Shown here: positions 32,455 through 39,581 of the stretch, one piece after another | How the letters are laid out: the number at the start of each line of letters is the position of its first letter | Position numbering within the stretch: position 1 is the first letter of the stretch | Virus record (IMG/VR): IMGVR_UViG_3300042308_001371 | Coordinates: 17,766 to 81,765 of that record | Strand: one strand, 5' to 3' | DNA length: 64,000 nucleotides | DNA from: a virus | Program-made: the position numbers and the translations under genes | The notes under the pieces: model-generated | Database searches by the model: none | Seen by the model: only the letters and a program-made list of their open reading frames with translations | What the model was told of the DNA's origin: nothing

Positions 32455-32634
32455 TTAATTTCGCTTCTCTTTAACTTCGTACACTACCCCATCAATATAC
32501 ACTATATTTGTTTTAAGGCTAGTTTTAGATACAAATTCCTTAGTTATTACCCATCCGGTAATACCCATCATAATTACAAATGCAAGATACATACCTATCA
32601 GAAAACTATTCGTACATTTAATTAATCTATTCAC
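32455..32634 (-). CDS. small membrane protein, unknown
   Basis: A 59-residue frame. GTG at 32634 overlaps the last codons of the DUF3310-like gene. It has one membrane segment (FLIGMYLAFVIMMGITGWVI) and then a short exposed domain (TNIVYIDGVVYEVKEK). It is probably an early membrane protein. No family is recognised. Confidence 0.5.
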   Translation of the reverse strand: MNRLIKCTNSFLIGMYLAFVIMMGITGWVITKEFVSKTSLKTNIVYIDGVVYEVKEKRN

Positions 32635-32887
32635 TAGTTACCTCATCAATAGTTTTTTTCCTAAGTTCATAGTAATCTTGATTAGTTTGCTGCGCAAGCA
32701 TTTTAATAAGATAATTTATAGCTTTTTTTAAATCCTGCTCCCCATTCTTGTGCCTGTATCTAGCAATATACTTAACAACTGCCCCCTGCATATAATCAAA
32801 TCCCATGCCAGTTATAGCATCCCAAACTTCAATAGTTCCATTATTATATCTCGATGGTCTAGCAATTGTTTCTGATTCTTTTGACAT
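32627..32887 (-). CDS. DUF3310-like protein (T7 gp1.7 family domain)
   Basis: An 86-residue protein. PSRYNNGTIEVWDAI, MGFDYMQGAVVKYIARYR and GEQDLKKAINYLIKMLA follow the DUF3310 consensus, which occurs in many phages and in T7 gp1.7 (a nucleotide kinase). The short form here is the bare domain, so catalytic function is not assured; a role in nucleotide metabolism is the likely one. Confidence 0.85.
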   Translation of the reverse strand: MSKESETIARPSRYNNGTIEVWDAITGMGFDYMQGAVVKYIARYRHKNGEQDLKKAINYLIKMLAQQTNQDYYELRKKTIDEVTSE

Positions 32888-32898
32888 TAATACACTCC

Positions 32899-33132
32899 CT
32901 ATAAGTTAAGTGTTGAAGCGGATTCATTCAATCTTTGTTTAACCATATCTTCAGATATGTGTAGCAGATCAGCAATGTCTGATACAGATTCCCCACTAAT
33001 ATACAACATGCATACATACCAGTTAGACTCTATAAAATAGTTGGTATCCACTGTTAGTCTAATCTCAGATACGGTGGGATACTTATAAATAATTCTATGA
33101 ATTTTAAATATAATTCTAGCTATTGTTTTCAT
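32899..33132 (-). CDS. helix-turn-helix protein resembling sigma region 4
   Basis: A 77-residue protein. The C-terminal half (SGESVSDIADLLHISEDMVKQ) matches the helix-turn-helix of sigma70 region 4 or LuxR-type regulators (I-A-x-x-L-x-I-S-x-x-x-V-K-x-R-L). The N-terminal half is basic and aromatic. It may redirect RNA polymerase, for example at the CACCCTTATAAT motif, but this is inference. Its start overlaps the metallopeptidase stop. Confidence 0.65.
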   Translation of the reverse strand: MKTIARIIFKIHRIIYKYPTVSEIRLTVDTNYFIESNWYVCMLYISGESVSDIADLLHISEDMVKQRLNESASTLNL

Positions 33133-33461
33133 TATCTTAAAAAGAAATTAAGTATTTGATCTACCATTAAATACATCTCTGCTCCATGTTCTCCGAATAT
33201 TTCAGCACAAACTTCCTCCATTTGATCTGCGGTTAAGCTAGAAGAATTAATACTGCAACACATTACATAAGCATGCATAAGTTCATGTCTAATGTAGTCA
33301 GGAGATAATTCAGATAGCTTAAAGTATATTTCGTGATCTTTGGTATAAGTAATTGCGTGACTATCTGTACCATGCTTCCTATTATAAGTAGAACTAGCCT
33401 GAGCATAGAATTTCCATTCTATACCTTTTATCTTGGCTGTAAAAAATTTAGGCCTATTCAT
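33132..33461 (-). CDS. small HExxH metallopeptidase-like protein
   Basis: A 109-residue protein. YIRHELMHAYV (H-E-x-x-H zinc motif, residues about 59-63) is followed about 20 residues later by EEVCAEIFGEHG, which supplies a likely third ligand Glu. It is shorter than SprT or M48 enzymes. It is one of three HExxH proteins in this early arm. The substrate is unknown. Confidence 0.75.
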   Translation of the reverse strand: MNRPKFFTAKIKGIEWKFYAQASSTYNRKHGTDSHAITYTKDHEIYFKLSELSPDYIRHELMHAYVMCCSINSSSLTADQMEEVCAEIFGEHGAEMYLMVDQILNFFLR

Positions 33462-33499
33462 TATAGATCTCCACGATCATTTTTAAATTAAAACATATA

Positions 33500-33751
33500 C
33501 TAATATCTATGGTTATGTTTTCTTCTACAGTAAGAAGAGCAGTACATTACAGCATATCCTTTTTTAGTTTCATGTATATAATAATTAGAATTTACATAAT
33601 GAAATACCATAATAGCAGTCTTAGCTGATATAGGCATAACAACTCTAGATGGTGCTTTAATGCTTCTAGAACAGCAGGAGCATAATACCATACCATCTAA
33701 TCTTCTTCTTATCGGCTGATTTACAATCTTTCCATCTATGTTGTAGCTCAC
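33500..33751 (-). CDS. small Cys-rich zinc-binding protein
   Basis: An 83-residue protein with two CxxC-type motifs, LCSCC (22-26) and CSSYC (71-75), that could bind one zinc. The body between is beta-rich (IMVFHYVNSNYYIHET) and the C-terminus basic (RRKHNHRY). Its ATG overlaps the upstream stop. The family is not recognised. Confidence 0.6.
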   Translation of the reverse strand: MSYNIDGKIVNQPIRRRLDGMVLCSCCSRSIKAPSRVVMPISAKTAIMVFHYVNSNYYIHETKKGYAVMYCSSYCRRKHNHRY

Positions 33752-33948
33752 TTTAGCCTTTTAATAAGTTCTTCTGACTCTCCATCTAACTCACCTCTAA
33801 TATACTCCCCAATAACTAATCCGTCAATCCAAAGTATATCCGAGTTTGATTTTACAATTGGAGCTACAAATTCTAAAGCTTTCTTTTTGCTATTAAAAGT
33901 TTTTTGTTTAGGAGTGCAGTCGTCTACGTACAAAACTGTATACTTCAT
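33748..33948 (-). CDS. small alpha/beta protein, unknown
   Basis: A 66-residue protein starting YTVLYVDDCTPKQKTFNSKK, with a central helix (KKALEFVAPIV) and DILWIDGLVIGEYIRGEL. It looks like a compact beta-alpha-beta domain. It is coupled to the downstream zinc protein by an ATGA overlap. Confidence 0.6.
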   Translation of the reverse strand: MKYTVLYVDDCTPKQKTFNSKKKALEFVAPIVKSNSDILWIDGLVIGEYIRGELDGESEELIKRLK

Positions 33949-33949
33949 T

Positions 33950-34735
33950 TTATTTACTCCTATAAGCTTTTAATGCATCCTGTACAACTTCAGTCTTATC
34001 GAACTCAGATAGAACTATAAATAATTCTTCTGTAGCAAGTACGTCCATTTTGTTGTACAGCTCCATTTCTTTCCATGCAGCAACATTACCTTTACCACAC
34101 TCGTCCCACAGCATGAATCCCGGAAACTTACTATGTGCTAACTTCTTAAGCTTACAGAACTTCTTAGACATCCACTCAAGCTTATTGCTAACAAATTTAA
34201 AATGTTTTTTAGCTAATTTTAAAGTATCTATTTTTTTATAATCACTAGGACTTCCTAGTTTATATTCTAAGAACTTAGCATTGAGCTTTTTAATATCAAA
34301 ACTATCAGAATTTTGACCTATGATGATATCAGCCTCATCCATTAACTTCCAAATAGGCTTTAGTAGTTCCTTTTCTTTTGACTTATTGCCCTTAACATCT
34401 TTATAAAGAACCTCATTAGAATCAATCCACTTAGCACTCCAAGAGAAGATGCCGCCTTCATCTACTATCTGATTAAGGGATATATTTTGATCAAATAACC
34501 CCCAAACCTTAGCAGTCATGGGTTTAGTTTCAATATCTAGAATTAATACTTTTCTAGGTGATTTTTCAATAGAAGAGCCATACACTTCGATGCAATGCTT
34601 TATAGAATCCTGAGTTCTTACATTAGCAGGGTATTTGTCATTAAACTTCCTAGCAATATCTTTTCTAGAAAATCCTCTCCTATGAAGATTTAAAACAAAA
34701 TTAATTTCTTTTGTAAGCCAAGATTTCTTAATCAT
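33950..34735 (-). CDS. DEDDy 3'-5' exonuclease with N-terminal HTH
   Basis: A 261-residue protein. Residues 1-55 hold a helix-turn-helix-like segment (FVLNLHRRGFSRKDIARKFN). The exonuclease motifs are VLILDIETKP (Exo I, D-x-E), IIGQNSDSFDIKKLN (Exo II) and YNKMDVLATEELF (Exo III, Y-x3-D). This is the RNase H-fold DnaQ/PolB-type exonuclease. The phage polymerase already carries its own proofreading domain, so this one likely serves repair, recombination or host DNA breakdown. Confidence 0.8.
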   Translation of the reverse strand: MIKKSWLTKEINFVLNLHRRGFSRKDIARKFNDKYPANVRTQDSIKHCIEVYGSSIEKSPRKVLILDIETKPMTAKVWGLFDQNISLNQIVDEGGIFSWSAKWIDSNEVLYKDVKGNKSKEKELLKPIWKLMDEADIIIGQNSDSFDIKKLNAKFLEYKLGSPSDYKKIDTLKLAKKHFKFVSNKLEWMSKKFCKLKKLAHSKFPGFMLWDECGKGNVAAWKEMELYNKMDVLATEELFIVLSEFDKTEVVQDALKAYRSK

Positions 34736-35031
34736 TCTAGTTCCTTTAATAATCCAGTTTTCTTTTTAATTCTAGACTCGTGGTAATAAGCTTCTATCAT
34801 TCTAACACCAGTTGCCTTAACTGGTAAACAAAAATATGTATAAGGCCTAGCATTACTGGTTATCATAAGAATTTCAAATTCTATATCACTAATCATAACG
34901 TATTCATTTATCTTAAATTTAGGCTTTTTAACCTTCCTATATATCCAATAGTAAAATTGCACGAACTTGTATCCATGCATGAGTATCATATTTAGCGTAA
35001 GTAGTATAGATAGTATAGTAATAGTTACCAT
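34732..35031 (-). CDS. membrane-anchored small beta protein with LLKELE tail
   Basis: A 99-residue protein. Residues 1-25 form a membrane segment (TITILSILLTLNMILMHGY), then a beta-rich domain (NEYVMISDIEFEILMITS) and the C-terminus KTGLLKELE. The AAAGGAA within the L-K-E codons is the ribosome site of the exonuclease gene, which starts by ATGA overlap. It is one of the proteins sharing the S-L-x-K-E-L tail. Confidence 0.6.
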   Translation of the reverse strand: MVTITILSILLTLNMILMHGYKFVQFYYWIYRKVKKPKFKINEYVMISDIEFEILMITSNARPYTYFCLPVKATGVRMIEAYYHESRIKKKTGLLKELE

Positions 35032-35162
35032 TACAACTTACTTCCTAGTAATATTAAAGTCGATATTAAAGTAATTGCTTGAATTAGTATTTGAGCAAGT
35101 TGCAATTTAGATTGTAGTCTTTGAAGTTTAATTCGTTCTTGATGGTAATTATCTTGGTTCAT
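35031..35162 (-). CDS. small membrane protein beside the endolysin
   Basis: A 43-residue frame. Its ATG overlaps the endolysin stop (ATGA) and its TAA overlaps the next start (TAATG). It has an amphipathic helix (ERIKLQRLQSKLQLAQ) followed by one C-terminal membrane segment (LIQAITLISTLILLG). Position and form suit a lysis-accessory or spanin-like part; not proven. Confidence 0.55.
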   Translation of the reverse strand: MNQDNYHQERIKLQRLQSKLQLAQILIQAITLISTLILLGSKL

Positions 35163-35581
35163 GGAAGAAATATTCTCTTTTTAGATTTAGGTGGAACAAT
35201 CTGTAAATGTACCCAATTTGTCATCTTTCCAACTGTAGCAGACTTATCTTCCATATACAAGTTATATTTAGCAAGAATTTCAGGAGTTAGCTTATTAGCC
35301 AAAGATTGATTTTTATCATCTAGAATATCAATAGCATTTCCAAGCATATGGTTAGATTTTTTAGCAGCACCCTTAGTAGCAGCATTTACTTCACTTGGAC
35401 GAAACCCAGAAGATACCTTAGCCTTAGATATACCCAATCCACTTAATAGAGCATTTACATGAATTAAAAGAGTTTCCAGATTAGATATTACCTCGGGAGT
35501 GAGTTCTGGATGAACCTCCCTATCTGGGTAAGATCCGGAAGAAGTAACGGCATCCTTTAAATTAATCACTCTATCTCCCAA
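35159..35581 (-). CDS. M15 peptidase endolysin
   Basis: A 140-residue protein. SSGFRPSEVNAATKGAAKKS, then NHMLGNAIDI and later WVHLQIVP: the His and Asp of H-x6-D and the final His are the zinc ligands of peptidase family M15 (VanY/endolysin type), which cuts peptide stems of peptidoglycan. There is no signal peptide, so a holin or other release route is needed. Its first 16 bases overlap the upstream gene. It is unusual in lying in the early/middle arm rather than with late genes. Confidence 0.85.
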   Translation of the reverse strand: MGDRVINLKDAVTSSGSYPDREVHPELTPEVISNLETLLIHVNALLSGLGISKAKVSSGFRPSEVNAATKGAAKKSNHMLGNAIDILDDKNQSLANKLTPEILAKYNLYMEDKSATVGKMTNWVHLQIVPPKSKKRIFLP

Positions 35582-35787
35582 GTATAGTATCTAACATCAT
35601 CTTGATCAGCATGATCTCCGTCCATCATAAAAGACCATTCATTAAATGGAGGAAGTACGCCTAATTCTTCAAGCTTATCTAGTATTCTTTCAGCATCCAT
35701 ACCTTCCTTATCATAGTCCTCTGGATAATGATTTCCAGTAAGTCGTAAGACATTAACTACATGTTCGATGGCTTCACTTCTCTTCAT
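35566..35787 (-). CDS. small acidic protein, unknown
   Basis: A 73-residue protein: a helical N-terminus (RSEAIEHVVNVLRLTG), then EGMDAERILDKLEELGVLPP and an acidic C-terminus. The leader upstream (35800-35955) is a structured non-coding stretch. AGAAGGA precedes the ATG. Confidence 0.6.
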   Translation of the reverse strand: MKRSEAIEHVVNVLRLTGNHYPEDYDKEGMDAERILDKLEELGVLPPFNEWSFMMDGDHADQDDVRYYTWEIE

Positions 35788-35799
35788 TTTATTCCTTCT

Positions 35800-35955
35800 A
35801 ATAAAGCCGTTGGTGTTTTCAGCACCTATCGGGACGGAAGCTCCGACATGCTTTTGGACGGCATGCTGACCGCTAGGATTTAAGGTTATTCGCTACGGTT
35901 ACAAACTAACAAACTCCCGCCCCGCTAGAAGGTTCCCAAGAACCTACAACAAATA
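35800..35955 (-). ncRNA. candidate structured RNA or leader
   Basis: A gap without a gene, much richer in GC than its surroundings. Pairings seen (+ coordinates): GCCGT 35806-35810 with ACGGC 35858-35862 encloses hairpins GGTG/CACC (35812-35815, 35823-35826) and CGGA/TCCG (35835-35838, 35842-35845), a compact junction. Further out is GGTTC-CCAA-GAACC at about 35931-35944. It lies in the - strand leader of the 73-residue gene and its endolysin neighbour. It could be a regulatory leader or a small RNA. It is not a tRNA. Confidence 0.45.
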
Positions 35956-36375
35956 CTATAATCTACCTATCTCAGTATACCCCTTACGACTACTAAACTT
36001 ATTAAGATAAGTCTTGTCATCAGAGTTCTCTATCAAGTGTATCTTGCCTGTTCTTTGATTCATGTATATAGGTTGATACTCTTCTTTAGTTCTTACAAGA
36101 GACCTATTACCAGAGTATTCAATACTTAAACCTTGATTCATAAAGGCTTGAATAATCTCATCCTCGATACAAAATCCAAATATATCTCGCAAGATCTCTG
36201 ATTGGAGAAAGTCCTTATCCAGCTTCCAACCTCCAACTTCACCATTAAAATGTTCCATGGCATTCTCAACTGCCCTACTAATAGCTTCTAGGATTTGTTT
36301 TTTTGTTTTAGATACACTTTCAACCTGTAAGTCTCGTTTAACTGTTGCTGACAATACTAGTTTTGTTTGTTTCAT
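35956..36375 (-). CDS. hypothetical protein
   Basis: A 139-residue protein. The start at 36375 is preferred over one 24 bases upstream because it forms an ATGA overlap with the upstream stop and has GGAGAG before it. It has a helical N-terminal half (SKTKKQILEAISRAVENAME) and a more beta-like C-terminal half. No family is recognised. Confidence 0.6.
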   Translation of the reverse strand: MKQTKLVLSATVKRDLQVESVSKTKKQILEAISRAVENAMEHFNGEVGGWKLDKDFLQSEILRDIFGFCIEDEIIQAFMNQGLSIEYSGNRSLVRTKEEYQPIYMNQRTGKIHLIENSDDKTYLNKFSSRKGYTEIGRL

Positions 36376-36857
36376 TTCATCTCTCCACAATGAGGACATT
36401 TGTAATTATCTACTGTAGACATTTTTCCGCAATGGTCACAGCTATTGCTCCACATTTTAGCACAGGCTATAGCAAGTTCGCAAGGGAGTAATTCTTTTGG
36501 AGCATCGTTAATAATTTCGTCACGTATATGCGGATACTTAGCACATACTATAGTGAAGGCATATTGTATGACTAGCTTCTGCCAGAATCTAATTATAGGA
36601 GCAATGTGCTTAAGTGGTTCATTCATTACGTCGAATGACCAAAGCCATTTAGGATATCGACTATACATGTATCCGGGATGTGTGAGTGAGTGTAGAGTTC
36701 CACTACATAAATATAGATTCCATCTAGCCGTACCAAACTTTTCTTTACTATGGACACCAATACGTCCATACTTTCTCATTATAGTATGAGCTTCGTTTAT
36801 AGCTTTATGTAGCGAATCCCAATCAAAGTCTTTATCTCCCCAATAGTGACATGGCAT
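36372..36857 (-). CDS. hypothetical protein with C-terminal zinc ribbon
   Basis: A 161-residue protein. KYGRIGVHSKEKFGTARWNL and GTLHSLTHPGYMYSRYPKWL are strongly aromatic motifs that look conserved. The C-terminus has SCDHCGKMSTVDNYKCPHCG, two CxxC(G) pairs that make a zinc ribbon. The function is unknown. It is directly coupled to the gene at 36375. Confidence 0.65.
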   Translation of the reverse strand: MPCHYWGDKDFDWDSLHKAINEAHTIMRKYGRIGVHSKEKFGTARWNLYLCSGTLHSLTHPGYMYSRYPKWLWSFDVMNEPLKHIAPIIRFWQKLVIQYAFTIVCAKYPHIRDEIINDAPKELLPCELAIACAKMWSNSCDHCGKMSTVDNYKCPHCGEMK

Positions 36858-36876
36858 AATATTCCTTTTGAGTCAA

Positions 36877-37110
36877 TTATAAAAGCTCTTTTTCTAAACT
36901 TGATATTTTTCTTATAAATTCATCCTCATAGCAATAGCACTCATTCACTGGCATCTCGTTAGCTTCCAGATCCAACCATTTAATACTAATAATGCCATCC
37001 CTATAGTCTAATATTAAATAATGCGCATCAGCACTATCGTCAAACCATATATCCCCAACTTCAAAATTCTTCTTTTCCCCATTTTTCATAAATTTCTTTT
37101 TTAACTCCAC
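36877..37110 (-). CDS. small SH3-like protein with SSLEKELL tail
   Basis: A 77-residue protein; an ATG seven codons in (MKNGEKK) is an equally likely start. It has a short beta domain (EVGDIWFDD, HYLILDYRDGIISIKW) and the C-terminus ISSLEKELL. It is the best example of the shared tail of this phage. It overlaps the upstream zinc protein by 50 bases. Confidence 0.65.
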   Translation of the reverse strand: MELKKKFMKNGEKKNFEVGDIWFDDSADAHYLILDYRDGIISIKWLDLEANEMPVNECYCYEDEFIRKISSLEKELL

Positions 37111-37255
37111 ACTTAGTACAATCTTCTACAGTAGATATTATAAGTACTGTTTTTTTCCAATTATGGCTACAATACTTCTGCGACCAGTCTGAGTGTTTTT
37201 CTGGAACAGGAGGAGGAGGTGGGTAGTCATCGTCATCATTATCCATGTACCACAT
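37061..37255 (-). CDS. small zinc-binding protein with poly-Asp/poly-Pro start
   Basis: A 64-residue protein starting DNDDDDYPPPPPVPEKHSDW, then CSHNWKK and CTKCGVKKE, which together give a zinc site (C-x2-H plus CxxC). The start overlaps the upstream stop as TAATG with GGAG before it. The acidic-proline head is probably disordered. Confidence 0.6.
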   Translation of the reverse strand: MWYMDNDDDDYPPPPPVPEKHSDWSQKYCSHNWKKTVLIISTVEDCTKCGVKKEIYEKWGKEEF

Positions 37256-37692
37256 TAAAACTCCAGTGCTATACCTAAACCGATTCTTTTAGTAGTGTCC
37301 AATGTTCCAACAATGGATAAATTACCAAGCAGAGGAGATACTGCTACTACTCCAAAATTAGTCTTTTCTGAAAATTTGCCAAGATCTTTTAATGCTAATA
37401 CTCCAATTGTAATATTAGATTTTTTAAATTTAGTCTCCTCTGAATAAGATACACTTGATTGTGAATCAGAAGAACTGTCTTCTTCTATTGTAGTATCTAC
37501 AGTTGAGCTTCCATCAGCATTCGTAGTTTCCTTAGTAGTAGTTACTTTTTTCTTTTTTTCTTTCTTAACTTCAACTTGTACATATTTAATAACTTCTTTA
37601 ACTTCTTGTTTTGGCTGTATCACAAATCTACCAACTAAAAGTGAAATTAGTCCCACTATAAGTAAATTTTTATACTGACTAATATTTTTCAT
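37255..37692 (-). CDS. membrane-anchored protein with beta C-terminal domain
   Basis: A 145-residue protein. ATG at 37692 is preferred to a TTG 12 bases upstream. One membrane segment (NLLIVGLISLLVGRFVI), a Lys-rich then Thr/Ser/Asp-rich linker (residues about 40-85), then a beta-rich domain ending RIGLGIALEF. The terminal Phe recalls beta-barrel strands, as in the gene at 27261. An N-terminal anchor plus periplasmic linker suggests an envelope-spanning protein such as a spanin or superinfection factor; uncertain. Confidence 0.55.
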   Translation of the reverse strand: MKNISQYKNLLIVGLISLLVGRFVIQPKQEVKEVIKYVQVEVKKEKKKKVTTTKETTNADGSSTVDTTIEEDSSSDSQSSVSYSEETKFKKSNITIGVLALKDLGKFSEKTNFGVVAVSPLLGNLSIVGTLDTTKRIGLGIALEF

Positions 37693-37719
37693 TAAAAATC
37701 CCAATAATTTAAATAATCG

Positions 37720-37914
37720 TTATTCGAGTTCTTTTCCTAGAGAGGTTCTTCGCAGTAACTCCTGACCTAATTCTTCATCCGTAAATTCGCTTAATATAGA
37801 GTAGTCTTTTAGATAACCCCAGTACCCATCTATCCCTACTTTATACGTAGTTAGCTTAGGGTACAATTCCTCTAATTCTATCTTAGTCTTTTTTGTTGTC
37901 ATCTTTGTTACCAT
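37720..37914 (-). CDS. small protein with TSLGKELE tail
   Basis: A 64-residue protein ending RRTSLGKELE, a form of the shared tail. The middle (EFTDEELGQELL) is acidic and helical. The start is uncertain: the frame overlaps the upstream membrane gene by 32 bases and a second Met lies four codons in. Confidence 0.5.
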   Translation of the reverse strand: MVTKMTTKKTKIELEELYPKLTTYKVGIDGYWGYLKDYSILSEFTDEELGQELLRRTSLGKELE

Positions 37915-38068
37915 TTGAAAAAGTTAAGTCTAGCAGCATACATAAAATGACGGTTAATCCCATGGCTGTTAGTAAACTTGCGCCAATTCCCAAATGACCA
38001 GCTTTATACACTGCACCCATAGTTTGACCTACAATAAATCCTAATCCAAGTTTAAAAAAATAAATCAT
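37883..38068 (-). CDS. small two-span membrane protein
   Basis: A 61-residue protein. The start at 38068 is chosen for its perfect AAGGAG site eight bases upstream; a longer frame exists but has none. There are two hydrophobic segments (FKLGLGFIVGQTMGAVY and ASLLTAMGLTVILCMLLDL) and a polar Asn/Asp/Lys tail. A holin is possible by shape. Confidence 0.6.
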   Translation of the reverse strand: MIYFFKLGLGFIVGQTMGAVYKAGHLGIGASLLTAMGLTVILCMLLDLTFSNGNKDDNKKD

Positions 38069-38087
38069 ATATCTCCTTATAATAATC

Positions 38088-38390
38088 TTAGCATAAGAAT
38101 TCTTTAATACGCTCAAGCAGGGATAGCTTACGTACATCCTCAATACAGTACCACATGGTATAATAGAAATACATGCCAGCATTATTGAATTTCCAACACA
38201 CTTTTACCTGATCAGGCTCAACTATAATAACTTTACCAGTTCCAAGTATAGCTAAAGACTCACATAGCATTTGCTCAAAAGAAGAAGCATTCACTCCTCC
38301 ACGAAGTTGCCAACCATCAAATGCGTCATCAATGTTATGATAAAAATTAAATCCTCTACTAGTCATCTTAACAAGTGCGCCTTTTTTCAT
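38088..38390 (-). CDS. small beta-rich protein, unknown
   Basis: A 100-residue protein. GALVKMTSRGFNFYH opens a likely SH3-like fold, with GTGKVIIVEPDQVKVCWKF in the middle, ending RKLSLLERIKEFLC, a divergent version of the tail seen in other small proteins. It starts by ATGA overlap with the upstream gene. Confidence 0.6.
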   Translation of the reverse strand: MKKGALVKMTSRGFNFYHNIDDAFDGWQLRGGVNASSFEQMLCESLAILGTGKVIIVEPDQVKVCWKFNNAGMYFYYTMWYCIEDVRKLSLLERIKEFLC

Positions 38391-38584
38391 CTTAGCCTAA
38401 CCTCAGTTCCATCAACTTCTATAGTTGGAGTATTTAAGTATTCAATTCCAAGGATTTGCCCATCCTTATCGTAGTCAATATAGTATGCACCAGATTGCAA
38501 TGTTTTGTCAACATGTTCCCCACTCTTTAATTCTCGTAGCGTTACGTAAGTAGCTCCTGCTCTGGAGTCGTAGGTTATTCTCAT
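38387..38584 (-). CDS. DUF2283-like protein
   Basis: A 65-residue protein. MRITYDSRAGATYVTLREL and YYIDYDKDGQILGIEYLNTP match the DUF2283 pattern (K-I-x-Y-D-x-x-A-D-x-x-Y-I, then D-x-D-G-x-I-x-G-I-E-I). The start at 38584 is set by that match and by GGGAGAGG upstream. The function of the family is unknown. Confidence 0.75.
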   Translation of the reverse strand: MRITYDSRAGATYVTLRELKSGEHVDKTLQSGAYYIDYDKDGQILGIEYLNTPTIEVDGTEVRLR

Positions 38585-38585
38585 T

Positions 38586-38840
38586 TTAAACCTCTCCCAC
38601 TTTCTCACGTGCTTCATGAATAATTACGTGAATGTCACTATTGAAATACTTCATGTCATCATTGGAGCTATCGATCTTAACCAGTGCATCTCGCATAATC
38701 TCATTCTGCGCTTGAAGCTTTTCAACTTCATCCTGCATAAACCCGGCACCTGCGATGAAGCTTTCAATTGCATCTTCCTCAATTAATTCTGGTCTGCGAA
38801 ATGAATATGTTCTCGCCGCATCTTCGATTCTAGTTTTCAT
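38586..38840 (-). CDS. small helical protein, unknown
   Basis: An 84-residue, mostly helical and acidic protein (QDEVEKLQAQNEIMRDALVK suggests a short coiled coil). Its ATG overlaps the stop of the tiny gene upstream (ATGA). Confidence 0.6.
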   Translation of the reverse strand: MKTRIEDAARTYSFRRPELIEEDAIESFIAGAGFMQDEVEKLQAQNEIMRDALVKIDSSNDDMKYFNSDIHVIIHEAREKVGEV

Positions 38841-38968
38841 TTTCTATACCCTATTGGAAATAGCCTGTAATTCCTATCAGTGAAACAGGCAGTTAGCCAT
38901 ACAAAGCCTTTAGGATTGCCATTCACATTATTGATGGAGTAAGTAAAGCAAATGAACTTATTTTTCAT
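38837..38968 (-). CDS. tiny basic/aromatic protein
   Basis: A 43-residue frame filling the gap between two genes, overlapping 11 bases with the upstream gene and joined to the next by ATGA. Aromatic-rich (NKFICFTY, GFVWLTACFTDRNYRLF). The overlap pattern supports it; function unknown. Confidence 0.5.
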   Translation of the reverse strand: MKNKFICFTYSINNVNGNPKGFVWLTACFTDRNYRLFPIGYRK

Positions 38969-39152
38969 CTTCCACCTCTTCTTCTTTTATTATAGTCAAC
39001 TCATCACCAAAGTCAATAGGATAGCCACACGCCATTAGAAAGCACTTGAAGTCTTCCAGAATCTCGGAAGTAGTCAGAGCATGGGATTCAAATGAAATGG
39101 CAGAGGAGTCGAATTGATTGGACTCATCACGAACCTTTTTAAAGACTAACAT
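38958..39152 (-). CDS. small protein, unknown
   Basis: A 64-residue protein. SSAISFESHALTTSEILEDF looks like a conserved core, followed by GDELTIIKEEEVEDEK. It overlaps the 3' end of the broken Mom/GNAT-like gene by 14 bases, so it survives independently of that gene. Confidence 0.55.
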   Translation of the reverse strand: MLVFKKVRDESNQFDSSAISFESHALTTSEILEDFKCFLMACGYPIDFGDELTIIKEEEVEDEK

Positions 39153-39581
39153 TAGTGACCTTCCATTTTATGTCTAAGTTTTTATCATACACAAGAACAT
39201 ACCTGTGCTTAACACTCCTACCCCTCCACTCTCCCTCTATTCCTTTAACCTTACCTCTACTATGCTTAATAAATGTTCCATCTGACTGCTTTATGAAGAA
39301 ATCCTTCTTAGCCTCAGTTAGTCCATAGTACTTGAAGTTACAAGCTTTGTAAACAGTGCCAGAGTGGAATGTAGAATCTGCGTATGATAAAATAGCTCTT
39401 ACAGATTTTTCCTTCCTTAAAAGTCTAATAGATCGAGACACAAACCAAGAAGCTAAATTATGTTCTTGTTAAAGCCACTTTTAAATCCCTTAGAGATGTC
39501 TTTTAAATAATGGAACTTTAATAGAATGTCAGCAGCTTGTTGCTTGGATACTAAGCCTAACTTAAAGGATTCCTTACTCAT
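39139..39581 (-). pseudogene. Mom/GNAT-like gene broken by an internal deletion and frameshift
   Basis: ATG at 39581 overlaps the DNA polymerase stop (TAATG) and reads KLGLVSKQQAADILLKFHYL and KGFKSGFN before a TAG at 39453-39455. In the next frame, from about 39465, the sequence continues EHNLASWFVSRSIRLLRKEK, ILSYADSTFHSGTVYKACNF and KKDFFIKQSDG to the stop at 39139. Both halves resemble one phage family of GNAT-fold proteins related to Mom DNA-modification enzymes, but roughly 50 central residues between GFN and EHN are missing. An internal deletion that shifted frame is the simplest reading; the C-terminal piece may still be made from a GTG at 39441. Confidence 0.7.

Noticed and set aside
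32293-32625. 110-codon + strand frame
   Set aside because: Two small - strand membrane genes with ribosome sites and overlaps occupy the same stretch; the + frame is their antisense.
35800-35955. tRNA or tmRNA gene
   Set aside because: No T-arm consensus, acceptor stem or anticodon loop with suitable spacing is found on either strand.
39453-39581. Group I intron or homing insertion in the Mom/GNAT-like gene
   Set aside because: The coding halves touch with sequence missing rather than extra, so it is a deletion, not an insertion.
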